A program made the translations under genes and the position numbers. The notes under the pieces were generated by a model that did not search any database, was not told the DNA's origin, and saw nothing but the letters and a program-made list of their open reading frames with translations. DNA of 64,000 bases from Bacteroidales bacterium (GTDB taxonomy: Bacteria; Bacteroidota; Bacteroidia; Bacteroidales; JAADJA01). This document shows positions 47,533 to 57,115 of this stretch, piece by piece; position 1 is the first letter of the stretch; every line of letters starts with the position of its first letter. The stretch lies in NCBI GenBank assembly GCA_016783885.1, contig JADHVR010000003.1, positions 1 through 64,000 on the forward strand. The letters run 5' to 3'.

Positions 47533-48702
47533 ATGTTTAAAAGGTATTTTTTCTTTATATTAATAATAATTGCTATCGTATCCTGCTATCGCGAAAAAGA
47601 AACCGGTTTGATTTCAATTACGGGTAGTTTCCCTAAATATACCGGTGAATGGTTATATTTAGAAGAATTGGAGGTTCGTAATGCTGTCATACTTGATTCA
47701 GTAAAAATTAATAAAGAAGGAAAATTTGTATTTAACCTCGAAATAGAAGATGCCGGATTTTACATTTTAAGGATCAATAAAGAAAATTACCTGGTTTTAC
47801 AACTTGAAAAAAATGAAACTGTAAAGGTAAATTCAAATAATAACTACTTCTCAACCGGATATCAGGTTAAAGGTTCTCCCGGCTCGCAACTGCTGATGAC
47901 ATTTGAATGTTTTATGACAAAACAAAAACAAAGAGTGGATTCTCTTGCTTATGTTTTTAAAACAAGTCAGGGTGAGCCTGATTTTTATGATACGAAATTA
48001 AAGCTGGATTCAATTTATATGATTGTTTATAACGATCAAAGAAAATATGTAAAAGAGTTCATCGGCAAAAATTCCGGCTCTCTTGCTTCGCTTATTATAA
48101 TTAACAGTAAATTGGGGAATAACAAGGTGATGGATGAGGAGGAAGATTTTATTTATTTTCACAGGATCGACAGTGCATTAACAATTAATTATCCTGAAAA
48201 TAAACATACAATCAACCACCACAACAGGGTAAAAGAAATCAGACAAAAAAAATTGGACAGCTTTATTGCTGACGAAAAATTAAAACCGGGTAAAAATGCG
48301 CCTGATATTGTTATACGTGACATCAACGATCAAATTGTTTCTTTACAAGATATGGGCGGGCAAAATATATTAGTGTATTTTTGGGCTGGCTGGAATGCCA
48401 AATCACGACAGGATAATAAAAAGCTCGTTGCAATTTACGATGAATTAAAGGAGCATAATATTGAGATTTTTGGGGTTTCATTAGATGAAAATGAAAAGGT
48501 TTGGAAAGGTGCGATAAAATTAGATAAATTACCCTGGATACAGGGAAGCGACCTGAAAGGATTAAAGTCTCCTGTTAACAAGGCTTATAATTTAAATGAT
48601 GAACTTCCGTTTTATTATCTTATTGATGAGGAGGGAAGGATAATTTTAAAAGATAATGACGTGGATAAAATTATCGAGAAACTGGAAGATTTTTGGAGAT
48701 AA
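47533..48702 (+). CDS. TlpA/AhpC-TSA-like thioredoxin-fold lipoprotein (DUF4369-like N-terminus) lacking the CxxC
   Basis: Lipoprotein-like IAIVSCYREKE; NILVYFWAGWNAKSRQDNKKLVAIYDELK...IFGVSLDENEKVWKGAIKLDKLPW. Start moved from TTG 47512 to ATG 47533. Confidence 0.8.
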   Translation: MFKRYFFFILIIIAIVSCYREKETGLISITGSFPKYTGEWLYLEELEVRNAVILDSVKINKEGKFVFNLEIEDAGFYILRINKENYLVLQLEKNETVKVNSNNNYFSTGYQVKGSPGSQLLMTFECFMTKQKQRVDSLAYVFKTSQGEPDFYDTKLKLDSIYMIVYNDQRKYVKEFIGKNSGSLASLIIINSKLGNNKVMDEEEDFIYFHRIDSALTINYPENKHTINHHNRVKEIRQKKLDSFIADEKLKPGKNAPDIVIRDINDQIVSLQDMGGQNILVYFWAGWNAKSRQDNKKLVAIYDELKEHNIEIFGVSLDENEKVWKGAIKLDKLPWIQGSDLKGLKSPVNKAYNLNDELPFYYLIDEEGRIILKDNDVDKIIEKLEDFWR

Positions 48703-48753
48703 ATAGAGATTGGTCGAGTTCAACAAATTTCAATAAATCTTTATTTGACACAA

Positions 48754-48771
48754 TCCCGAAAGCTTTCGGGA
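48754..48771. repeat. 18-nt perfect palindrome tcccgaaagctttcggga
   Basis: Read directly. Confidence 0.7.
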
Positions 48772-48858
48772 CTAATTTACACAGATTATTTTTTTATCGT
48801 AATTCCATCAATATCAACAAATATCAATTAATTTCGTAATATCTTATAAATAAAAACT

Positions 48859-49623
48859 TTGACAAAATTAGCTCCAAATAAGAAAGTCTATTATATTTCC
48901 GACAGCCATTTCGGGGTACCTACACGCGAGAAAAGCAGTGAACGCGAAAAACTATTTATTCAATGGCTGGACGAGGTTAAGGCTGATGCTCAAGAAATTT
49001 ACATCATGGGCGACCTGTTTGAATTTTGGTTCGAGTACAAAACGGTTATTCCAAAAGGATATGCCAGATTGTTGGGAAAACTGGCTGAAATAACTGATTC
49101 CGGGATTCCCGTTTATTTTTTCAGAGGTAACCACGATGTATGGACTTTTAATTATTTAACTGAAGAATTGAATATCAAAATATATCCTGATACCTTGTTA
49201 AAAGAAATCAACGGTAAAAAGTTTTTTCTCGGTCATGGCGATGGTTTGGGAAAAGGAGATAGCGGCTATAAATTCATCAAAAAGGTTTTCAGGAACAAAG
49301 TTAACCAGTGGCTTTTCCGGTGGCTGCATCCTGATATTGGTACGGCTATGGGTATGTTCTGGTCGAACCGGAGCCGCGTGGCTAACGAAAACACCGGGAT
49401 TGAAAAAGTAAACATTGCCGGTATCGAAAGATTGACGGGCTATTGTCTTGAAGTTCTTGAAAAGGAACCTGATATCGATTATTTTATTTTCGGTCACATT
49501 CATAAACCGGAAGTAGTTGATTTGAATGGAAAAGCAAAGTATTACAGCATTGGAGACTGGATAAAGTATTTTTCTTATGCAGTTTTTGATGGGGAAAAGA
49601 TAGTGTTGAAATTTTATAAATAG
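48859..49623 (+). CDS. lpxH: UDP-2,3-diacylglucosamine diphosphatase (LpxH-like metallophosphoesterase)
   Basis: YYISDSHFGVP...IYIMGDLFEFWFEYKTVIPKGY...FFRGNHDVWTFNYL...FLGHGDGLGKGDSGYKFIKKVFRNK...FIFGHIHKPEV; TTG start. Confidence 0.88.
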   Translation: MTKLAPNKKVYYISDSHFGVPTREKSSEREKLFIQWLDEVKADAQEIYIMGDLFEFWFEYKTVIPKGYARLLGKLAEITDSGIPVYFFRGNHDVWTFNYLTEELNIKIYPDTLLKEINGKKFFLGHGDGLGKGDSGYKFIKKVFRNKVNQWLFRWLHPDIGTAMGMFWSNRSRVANENTGIEKVNIAGIERLTGYCLEVLEKEPDIDYFIFGHIHKPEVVDLNGKAKYYSIGDWIKYFSYAVFDGEKIVLKFYK

Positions 49624-49634
49624 AAAAATTATGT

Positions 49635-49642
49635 TATTTTTG
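49635..49642 (+). promoter_or_regulatory. Bacteroidota-style -7 box TAttTTTG upstream of the TA module
   Basis: tatttttg 17 nt before ATG 49659; no convincing -33 TTG at proper spacing. Confidence 0.4.
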
Positions 49643-49658
49643 TAATAAACTAAAAATT

Positions 49659-49940
49659 ATGAAAACAATAGCTATTCGGATTGAAGATAATTTATATGAT
49701 AAAGTTAAGCTGATGCTTCAACATTTTCCATCCGAAAAAATAAAAATATTTGATATTTCAGATAAAAATGAAAAAATGTATTTCAGTAAGAATGATATTA
49801 TAAAAATAAAAAATATATTAAGTAAACATGGATATTTTATACCTCCTGATTTAGATAAGACCCCTATATATTATGATGAGAATGAACTTGAACAGGATTT
49901 GTCGGTTATTGAGAAATTAAATTTTAATGATAGTTATTAG
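49659..49940 (+). CDS. Putative antitoxin of PIN-domain TA pair
   Basis: 93-aa protein overlapping the PIN toxin ORF by 14 nt. Confidence 0.65.
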   Translation: MKTIAIRIEDNLYDKVKLMLQHFPSEKIKIFDISDKNEKMYFSKNDIIKIKNILSKHGYFIPPDLDKTPIYYDENELEQDLSVIEKLNFNDSY

Positions 49941-50418
49941 CGATACTTCAACTTTAAGCGGGCTAATATTAATAGGACGAATTGATATTTTAACCCATAT
50001 CTTTAATCAAATATTTATCCCTAAAACAATAAAAGAAGAGTTATTATCTCTTATTAAATACCGTAAAGAAATAAATGATTTAATAAATAAAAAGTTCATA
50101 ATAATAAAAGACGATATTCAATCAGAACTGGTAAATGATTTAGCCGGTTTATTAGATAAAGGTGAAGCACAGGCTATAACTTTATCAATTGAACTTAATG
50201 CTGATTTACTGATTATGGATGAAATGAAAGGAAGAACTGTAGCAAAAGCGATAGGTTTAAATGTTATCGGCTTATTAGGGTTGTTGATTATTGCCAAACG
50301 AAAAAATATTATTGAAGAAGTTAAACCTATTATGGATGAGCTTAAACAAAAAGCCGGATTTTGGGTTGGTAATAATTTATATGAATCTGTTTTGATAAAA
50401 ACTGGTGAAAAGAAGTAA
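49927..50418 (+). CDS. PIN-domain putative toxin (DUF3368-like)
   Basis: MIVISDTSTLSGLILIGRIDIL...IFIPKTIKEELL...LDKGEAQAITLSIELNADLLIMDEMKGRTVAKAIGLNVIGLLGLLIIAKRKNII. Confidence 0.85.
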   Translation: MIVISDTSTLSGLILIGRIDILTHIFNQIFIPKTIKEELLSLIKYRKEINDLINKKFIIIKDDIQSELVNDLAGLLDKGEAQAITLSIELNADLLIMDEMKGRTVAKAIGLNVIGLLGLLIIAKRKNIIEEVKPIMDELKQKAGFWVGNNLYESVLIKTGEKK

Positions 50419-50495
50419 TTATAATAACTATTGTTGAAATGAATATGGATATCAGAAAAAAATAATATGTTTCTAACTTTTAAAAATATAATAAA

Positions 50496-52862
50496 ATGAA
50501 TAAAAAAATCTTCTTTTCCATCCTGATTATAGCAGCTATTAACATTACATCAATAGCCCAGGTTACAAACCGTTGTTCGCATAAAGTGTCCTTCGAAAAA
50601 TCAGCCATTAGCGATACGCTTGATGCCTTGCATTATTATATCAATCTTACCGTTACAGATTTTTCGGGGCATGAGATTGAAGGCTTTACTGAGGTTGAAA
50701 TGACAACCAAAGTTGATAATACCGGTGAAATCAAACTGGAGCTGATGGATTTAACGGTGGATTCCGTTTTTATTGATGATATTGTGAACCCATCATTTAC
50801 TCATGTAAATGATATAATCACTATACCATTGTCAGATCCAATAAATATTGGCGAAATTGTTATGGTTCGCGTTCATTACCATGGCGTTCCTTTCCATGAG
50901 AGCTGGGGCGGATTCCACTGGTCAGGTGAATATGCTTTTAATTTGGGTGTGGGTTTTGTTTCTATTCCGCATAACCTGGGCAAGACCTGGTTCCCTTGTA
51001 TTGATGATTTCCAGGACAGAGCTTACTATGACGTATATGGTACGGTTGAGGATAATCACATGGCAGTTTGCGGAGGTCTGTTAATGGAAATTATCGACAA
51101 TAATAACGGAACAAAAACATACCACTGGAAACTGAATCAAACAATCCCGACCTATCTTGCTTCGATTGCTGTTGGCGATTATGCGGCGGTTACTGATGTG
51201 TATAACGGAATTAACGATGACATACCTATCGAGATTTATGTCAGACCACAGGATTCCATTAAAGTTCCCGGTTCATTTCTTCATCTTAAAGAGATTCTCG
51301 CAATTTTTGAAGATAAATTCGGCCCATACCGCTGGGACCGGATAGGTTATGTCGGAACAGCCATTGGGGCGATGGAGCACGTTACTAACGTGGCATATCC
51401 AAATTTCTGCATCAACAACACTACATCTTATGAATCGCTATACGCACATGAACTTTCCCACATGTGGTTTGGCGACAACGTTACATGCTCAAGTGCCGGG
51501 GAGATGTGGATTAACGAAGGATGGGCTGTTTTTTGCGAGGCTGTTTTCAGAGAATTTCTGTACAATAAAGATCAGTATAATGAATTTATCCGCGACAAAC
51601 ATGCAGAGGTGCTTCAGTATTGTCATACACCCAGCGGTGACGGCAGCTATTTTCCGTTGAACCAGATACCGCAAAACGTTACTTACGGAATGAGCGCTTA
51701 TGACAAGGGAGCAACCGTTGCCCATACACTGAAAGGTTATCTTGGCGACGAAATTTTTTATAATGCCATGGCAGAATTTAATGAATATTTTAAATACAAT
51801 TATGCATCTTCGTATGATATGCGTGATTTTCTGACTTCGCATACAGGAATAGATATGTCCGATTTCTTTGAATCATGGGTGTTGACCTCCGGCACACCAC
51901 ATTTTTCGGTGGATTCCTTTTCGGTAGTTCCTACCACAAAAGGAGCTGACGTTACTGTTTATATGCGGCAGCGAAGAAAGGGTTCCGACTATATAGGGAA
52001 TTCCAATATTGTGGAGTTGACATTTATGGATAATTCCTGGAATCAATTCACAGATACAATTCATTTTGACGGAGTAACCGGGTGTTCGGTAATTGAAGTT
52101 CCTTTTGAACCTGATATTGTTTTATGTGATTTTGATGAAAAGTTGTGTGATGCCGTTACCGGTTATGCACAGGTTGTAAAAGAAACCGGTGATGTTAATT
52201 TCCCGAAGACTTACTTTGGTTTGGAAGTGCAGGAAATCGGGGATTCGGCTTTCGTTTGGGTTGAACATAACTGGGTCCCGCCCGACAGCCTGAAGTTACC
52301 TGTTCAGGGTTTAACCATTTCCGACTACCGGTATTGGAAAATCGACGGTTTATTTCCGGATGGTTTTGTTGCCACCGGTAAATTCTGGTATAATAAAAAT
52401 GGATATCTCGATAATAATATTTTAACAAATCCGGATGATTCGGTTATCATCCTTTACAGGGAAAATCCTTCAGAAGACTGGGAATATATTGATTTTACGC
52501 AAATAGGCATTTGGTCGATAGGTAATTTATATATCGATAATTTGCAGAAGGGAGAGTATTCTATTGCGGTTTGTGATAATACTTTTGTTGGCTTAAATAA
52601 AAACAAGGCTCAAAAAAATACCGGTTTAAAAATTTACCCGAATCCATCAAAAAACTATTTTCAAATACAAACAGGGCAATCAGGAACATTGAAGTTTTAT
52701 GATATCAACGGGAAGGTTATTGATACTATTGAAATTTCCCAGAATCAGAAACAGGTCAAATGGAAGCCTGCCGGTTTATCAGAGGGTACTTATTTTGTCA
52801 GGTTGTTATCGCCTGAAAAAAAGACTCTTGCTGTTGAAAAGATTATACTGATAAGTAAATAA
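50496..52862 (+). CDS. Secreted M1-family metallopeptidase with T9SS type A sorting domain
   Basis: GAMEHVTNVAYP; HELSHMWFGDNVTCSSAGEMWINEGWAVFCE (HExxH...E); C-term IYPNPSKNYFQIQTG...GTYFVRLLSPEKKTLAVEKIILISK. Confidence 0.92.
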   Translation: MNKKIFFSILIIAAINITSIAQVTNRCSHKVSFEKSAISDTLDALHYYINLTVTDFSGHEIEGFTEVEMTTKVDNTGEIKLELMDLTVDSVFIDDIVNPSFTHVNDIITIPLSDPINIGEIVMVRVHYHGVPFHESWGGFHWSGEYAFNLGVGFVSIPHNLGKTWFPCIDDFQDRAYYDVYGTVEDNHMAVCGGLLMEIIDNNNGTKTYHWKLNQTIPTYLASIAVGDYAAVTDVYNGINDDIPIEIYVRPQDSIKVPGSFLHLKEILAIFEDKFGPYRWDRIGYVGTAIGAMEHVTNVAYPNFCINNTTSYESLYAHELSHMWFGDNVTCSSAGEMWINEGWAVFCEAVFREFLYNKDQYNEFIRDKHAEVLQYCHTPSGDGSYFPLNQIPQNVTYGMSAYDKGATVAHTLKGYLGDEIFYNAMAEFNEYFKYNYASSYDMRDFLTSHTGIDMSDFFESWVLTSGTPHFSVDSFSVVPTTKGADVTVYMRQRRKGSDYIGNSNIVELTFMDNSWNQFTDTIHFDGVTGCSVIEVPFEPDIVLCDFDEKLCDAVTGYAQVVKETGDVNFPKTYFGLEVQEIGDSAFVWVEHNWVPPDSLKLPVQGLTISDYRYWKIDGLFPDGFVATGKFWYNKNGYLDNNILTNPDDSVIILYRENPSEDWEYIDFTQIGIWSIGNLYIDNLQKGEYSIAVCDNTFVGLNKNKAQKNTGLKIYPNPSKNYFQIQTGQSGTLKFYDINGKVIDTIEISQNQKQVKWKPAGLSEGTYFVRLLSPEKKTLAVEKIILISK

Positions 52863-53047
52863 AATTGTTTAGGGTGTCCCATTGAGGAAAACAGAAAAAT
52901 ACTCAAATTATTCTGCAATCTAACTGCTAATTCCGGCTATTTAATCATTTCTATTTGTATTTGGGTTTATTAATTAAGACCTTTGTAAACTGACACTGAA
53001 CGATCCCGGGTATTCGGGAGTAAATGATATGCGGTTATGAAGTTTTG

Positions 53048-53072
53048 GCCTGCCCGTTCCGTTCAGGCAGGC
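53048..53072. terminator. Hairpin gcctgcc-N11-ggcaggc downstream of the peptidase gene
   Basis: 7-bp perfect GC-rich stem followed by gtttcag; repeat-like. Confidence 0.45.
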
Positions 53073-53100
53073 GTTTCAGTATAATTATAATCCTGGAAAA

Positions 53101-56100
53101 TTGAATAGAAGAATAACACAAATATTGATCTTTCTTATCTTTCTGAACTTACATGTATTTTCTCAGTACAATTTTGTTAATTTCAGTGAAGAACAAGGAT
53201 TAAGTTCAAATCAAGCTACCTGTATTTTAAAAGACAGTGACGGATTTATCTGGATCGGGACAAAAAACGGCTTGAACCGGTTTGACGGAACGGAATTTAT
53301 GACCTTTTATAATTCCCCGGGTGACAGTAGTTCCCTTAGTGAAAATTACATTCTTACATTATACCAGGATAAATATGGGTTTATCTGGGTCGGGACATAT
53401 AATGAAGGAATCAGTGAACTCAATACAGAGACCATGGAATTTAGAAATTATACAAATAATACTTATGATAGTACAAGTATATCCGAAGGCTTTTGCAAAT
53501 TGATTTTTGAAGATGACTTAGGAAATTTATGGATTGCTGTCTCAGATCATGGAATCGACTTATTTAACAGGGAAAACAAATCATTTAAAAATTACAGGCC
53601 CACGGAACAAATAGATGGCTTATCGCCCCGGTTGGCTAACAGTCTTATTAGTTTTGCTCCTGATCCACAAAATAATCAAATTATCTGGTTAGGGTCATTA
53701 GATGGAATATTTAGTTTCAACCTGATTACAAAAATTTGGACACATTTCCCAATCGTTAAAGAAAAAGCAAATAATCCAATCCTGTATGGCGGAAAAGAAA
53801 ATGTTGTCAGGGACATGATTTTTGACAAAGATGGTTATCTTTGGTTTGGTACCTGGGGAGGAGGCTTCTGTAAATTAGATACATTAAACGGAAACTTTTC
53901 AATTTTTAAATATGAAACTTTTTTCCCCGTTAATGGAATTAGAAATAATGTTATAAGAATTGTGTGGAAAAATAATAATGAATTCTGGTTTATCTCCTAC
54001 CATAAAGGTATCGGTATTTTTAACATCAATGATAACTCAATCAGGTTTCTAACTAACCCTCTTTCAAATAGTATCTCTGTAAATGGCGCAACCGATATCA
54101 TTACAGATAAATCCGGATTTATCTACGTTTCATCAATTACAGATGGATTGTATTATACTAATACAAAAGCATACCAGTTTAACAAAGAAAATATTTCACA
54201 TAATATTATTTCATTAGGTCAGGCTAAATCAAGTGATATAATATGGGCAGGAACTTACGATAAATACGGAAAATTATTAGCTATAAATAAATCAACCGGA
54301 AACATTCAAGAGTATTCATATACTCCGATCAACGACGTTGGAGAAAATTTTATTATAAATATCAAAGAGGGTAAAAATAGCCGGCATTGGCTCATTGGAC
54401 ACCATAATTTATATTATATTGACGAGTACAAACCTAAAATACAGCCCTATTATAATTTTGATCCGAACAAGTTTGATATTAACAGATCTCATATTGTAAC
54501 ATTTGTGAGCGCTGCATTAGATAATAAAAATAGAATATGGGCAGGTAGCAAATTTCATGGACTTTTTTGTATCGACACAGAATATGATACTATCCATAAT
54601 TATTTTTTCGAGGATAGTCAAAAAAAGAAAGTTTTGTTTGAATCTTTCATATTCTCCTTATACACTGATAGTAAAGGCAGGACATGGTATGTTTCCGAAG
54701 ATTTCGGATTTTTTGACCCTGGTCTGAACAAATTAATTAACTACTCATATCCCGGGGATTTCAGTAATTCGGATATTAAGCTTAAAAAAATATATACAAT
54801 AACTGAAACTCAAAATGGTAATATCTGGCTTGGCACAGCTAATGCCGGAATAGCTGTAATAAAGGTTACTGACGATACGGCATTTTTTATTAAGTCATAT
54901 TCTAAATCAACAGGCTTGCAACACAATTGTATTCAAAACCTGGTAACCGATAAATCGGATAATGTTTGGGTAATAACACCTTTAGGAATCAGTAAGATAA
55001 ATGCAGTAACTGATTCGATCGAAAATTACGGCATAGAATACGGCCTTATGGATCTGCAATGTATAGATGTTGATAGTGATGGTGAAATTTTCATTGGCAC
55101 AGGCAATGGTTATTATCATTTTTATCCTGACGACATTAAACCATTAAAGACAACCAACAAGCCTTATTTAAAATACTTTAAAATTTTTGATGAACATGTA
55201 AATGTTAATCCTTTCCTGAAGAATGATCAGCCCATCGAACTAAAATACAATCAAAATTTTTTTTCAATTGAATATGGGGCAATAAATTTTTTCCGGCAGG
55301 ATCAGGCTAATTTCCAATATATTCTCGAAGGACTTGATAAGAAGTGGCAAAATGCCGGACAAAGAAAACACATCACTTATACTAATCTCGGTGGAGGCAG
55401 TTATAATTTCAGGTTGAAAACCAATAACAGAAATGAAATCGTTATTCCCATATTCATCGAAACACCATATTGGAAAACCTGGTGGTTCTATAGTCTTTTT
55501 ATCTTTAGTATAATCCTGCTTGCCCTTCTTGCTCATTTTTACAGGATGAGCCAACTTAGAAAGCAGGAAGAGTTAAAGACTCTCTATAATAAAAAAATAG
55601 GTCAATTGGAGATCAAGGCACTCAGGGCACAAATGAATCCGCATTTCCTGTTTAACAGTCTCAACTCAATCAGGTATTATATTCTGAAAGATGAAAATGA
55701 AAATGCTTCGGAGTATATAACTAAATTTGCGAGGCTTTTGAGACTAATATTAAGAAATTCACGTCAAAACCAGATCAGCCTTAATGATGAACTTCATGCT
55801 CTTGAGATATACATTGATTTCGAGCAGATGAGATTCAACAGGAAATTTGATTATAAAATAAATATTGCAGATAATATAAACCAGGAGGATATCAAAATAC
55901 AACCGTTAACCATTCAGCCATTTGTGGAAAATGCTATATGGCACGGGCTGATGCCAAAAAAGGAAAATGGTATGCTGAAAGTTGATATTAATAAAAAAAA
56001 TGGAAAATTGAATATTATTATTGAGGATAACGGAATAGGACGTGAAAAAGCGGCTCAAATCAAAAAGAATAATTTATTTGAAAAAAAATCTTATGGATTG

Positions 56101-56232
56101 CAAATAACAGAAGAAAGGATGAGCCTGATGAAAAGTATTCGCAATAAACAATCGGATTTTAAAATTATTGATTTATATAATGATAACAATGAACCTACAG
56201 GAACAAAAGTGGAGATAAGGTTTGAAATATGA
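53101..56232 (+). CDS. Two-component regulator-propeller sensor (Reg_prop / Y_Y_Y) with LytS-type histidine kinase
   Basis: FSEEQGLSSNQATCILKDSDGFIWIGTKNGLNRFDG propeller repeats; YILEGLDKKWQNAG...NFRLKTNN; TM; LRAQMNPHFLFNSLNSIRYYIL; IQPFVENAIWHGL; TTG start. Confidence 0.93.
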   Translation: MNRRITQILIFLIFLNLHVFSQYNFVNFSEEQGLSSNQATCILKDSDGFIWIGTKNGLNRFDGTEFMTFYNSPGDSSSLSENYILTLYQDKYGFIWVGTYNEGISELNTETMEFRNYTNNTYDSTSISEGFCKLIFEDDLGNLWIAVSDHGIDLFNRENKSFKNYRPTEQIDGLSPRLANSLISFAPDPQNNQIIWLGSLDGIFSFNLITKIWTHFPIVKEKANNPILYGGKENVVRDMIFDKDGYLWFGTWGGGFCKLDTLNGNFSIFKYETFFPVNGIRNNVIRIVWKNNNEFWFISYHKGIGIFNINDNSIRFLTNPLSNSISVNGATDIITDKSGFIYVSSITDGLYYTNTKAYQFNKENISHNIISLGQAKSSDIIWAGTYDKYGKLLAINKSTGNIQEYSYTPINDVGENFIINIKEGKNSRHWLIGHHNLYYIDEYKPKIQPYYNFDPNKFDINRSHIVTFVSAALDNKNRIWAGSKFHGLFCIDTEYDTIHNYFFEDSQKKKVLFESFIFSLYTDSKGRTWYVSEDFGFFDPGLNKLINYSYPGDFSNSDIKLKKIYTITETQNGNIWLGTANAGIAVIKVTDDTAFFIKSYSKSTGLQHNCIQNLVTDKSDNVWVITPLGISKINAVTDSIENYGIEYGLMDLQCIDVDSDGEIFIGTGNGYYHFYPDDIKPLKTTNKPYLKYFKIFDEHVNVNPFLKNDQPIELKYNQNFFSIEYGAINFFRQDQANFQYILEGLDKKWQNAGQRKHITYTNLGGGSYNFRLKTNNRNEIVIPIFIETPYWKTWWFYSLFIFSIILLALLAHFYRMSQLRKQEELKTLYNKKIGQLEIKALRAQMNPHFLFNSLNSIRYYILKDENENASEYITKFARLLRLILRNSRQNQISLNDELHALEIYIDFEQMRFNRKFDYKINIADNINQEDIKIQPLTIQPFVENAIWHGLMPKKENGMLKVDINKKNGKLNIIIEDNGIGREKAAQIKKNNLFEKKSYGLQITEERMSLMKSIRNKQSDFKIIDLYNDNNEPTGTKVEIRFEI

Positions 56233-56236
56233 AATT

Positions 56237-56983
56237 ATGAAACTAAAAGCAATAATTGTCGATGATGAGCTTCACAGCTTGCAAACTACCGAACTCCTTG
56301 TACAAAAGCATTGTCCGAAGATAGAAATAATCGGATTGGCTGAATCGGCTGAAAAAGGGATTCAGCTAATAGATAAACTGAAACCTGACATTGTCTTTCT
56401 TGACATCGCTATGCCGGTGATGAATGGCTTCGAGATGTTGCAACACATTACTTACAAATCGTTTGAGATTATTTTTACCACTGCCTATGATGAGTATGCA
56501 ATTAAAGCCTTTAAAGTAAACGCAATTGATTATTTGTTAAAACCTATCGATCCTGAAGAACTTGTACAGGCAATGGAAAAGGTGAAAGAAAAGATAGATA
56601 AGCACGAGCAATATAACAAAATTGATGAATTGCTTAAAATGATAGGACAACCTGAGGTGAGAAGGAAAAAAGTTGCCCTTTCCATTGACGGAAAAATTAA
56701 AATGATCCCGTTTGATTCTATTATCTATTGCGAATCGGAAAGCAACTATACCTATATTTATCTGACTCATGACAAAAGGTTAATGCTAAGCAAAACACTG
56801 AAAGAAGTAGAGAAAATTATAGACCATAACGGATTTTTCAGAGTACAAAATTCCTATCTTGTAAACCTTGACCATATTAAAGAATACACCCGCGGTGAAG
56901 GCGGTGAACTTATTATGAGTAATGGGGATGAAGTAAGAGTTTCGAGAAAGAAAAAGGAGGAGTTGATGAAACTGCTTTTTTAA
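56237..56983 (+). CDS. LytTR-family DNA-binding response regulator
   Basis: KAIIVDDELHSLQTTELL...DIVFLDIAMPVMNGFEML...FTTAYDEYAIKAFKVNAIDYLLKPI; LytTR IIYCESESNYTYIYL...FFRVQNSYLVNLDHIKEYTRGEGGELIMSNGDEVRVSRKKK. ORF track start 56222 overlaps the kinase gene. Confidence 0.94.
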   Translation: MKLKAIIVDDELHSLQTTELLVQKHCPKIEIIGLAESAEKGIQLIDKLKPDIVFLDIAMPVMNGFEMLQHITYKSFEIIFTTAYDEYAIKAFKVNAIDYLLKPIDPEELVQAMEKVKEKIDKHEQYNKIDELLKMIGQPEVRRKKVALSIDGKIKMIPFDSIIYCESESNYTYIYLTHDKRLMLSKTLKEVEKIIDHNGFFRVQNSYLVNLDHIKEYTRGEGGELIMSNGDEVRVSRKKKEELMKLLF

Positions 56984-57115
56984 TTTTCAAACACTAAATA
57001 TTTCCCGCAATCCACCTTCTTAATTCCGCAATTTACTCATAACCGCTTTTCTGTATAATCATTCAAGAGTATTTTAGTTGAAATTTTTATGAGTTTAAAT
57101 AAACAAAACCTTATC

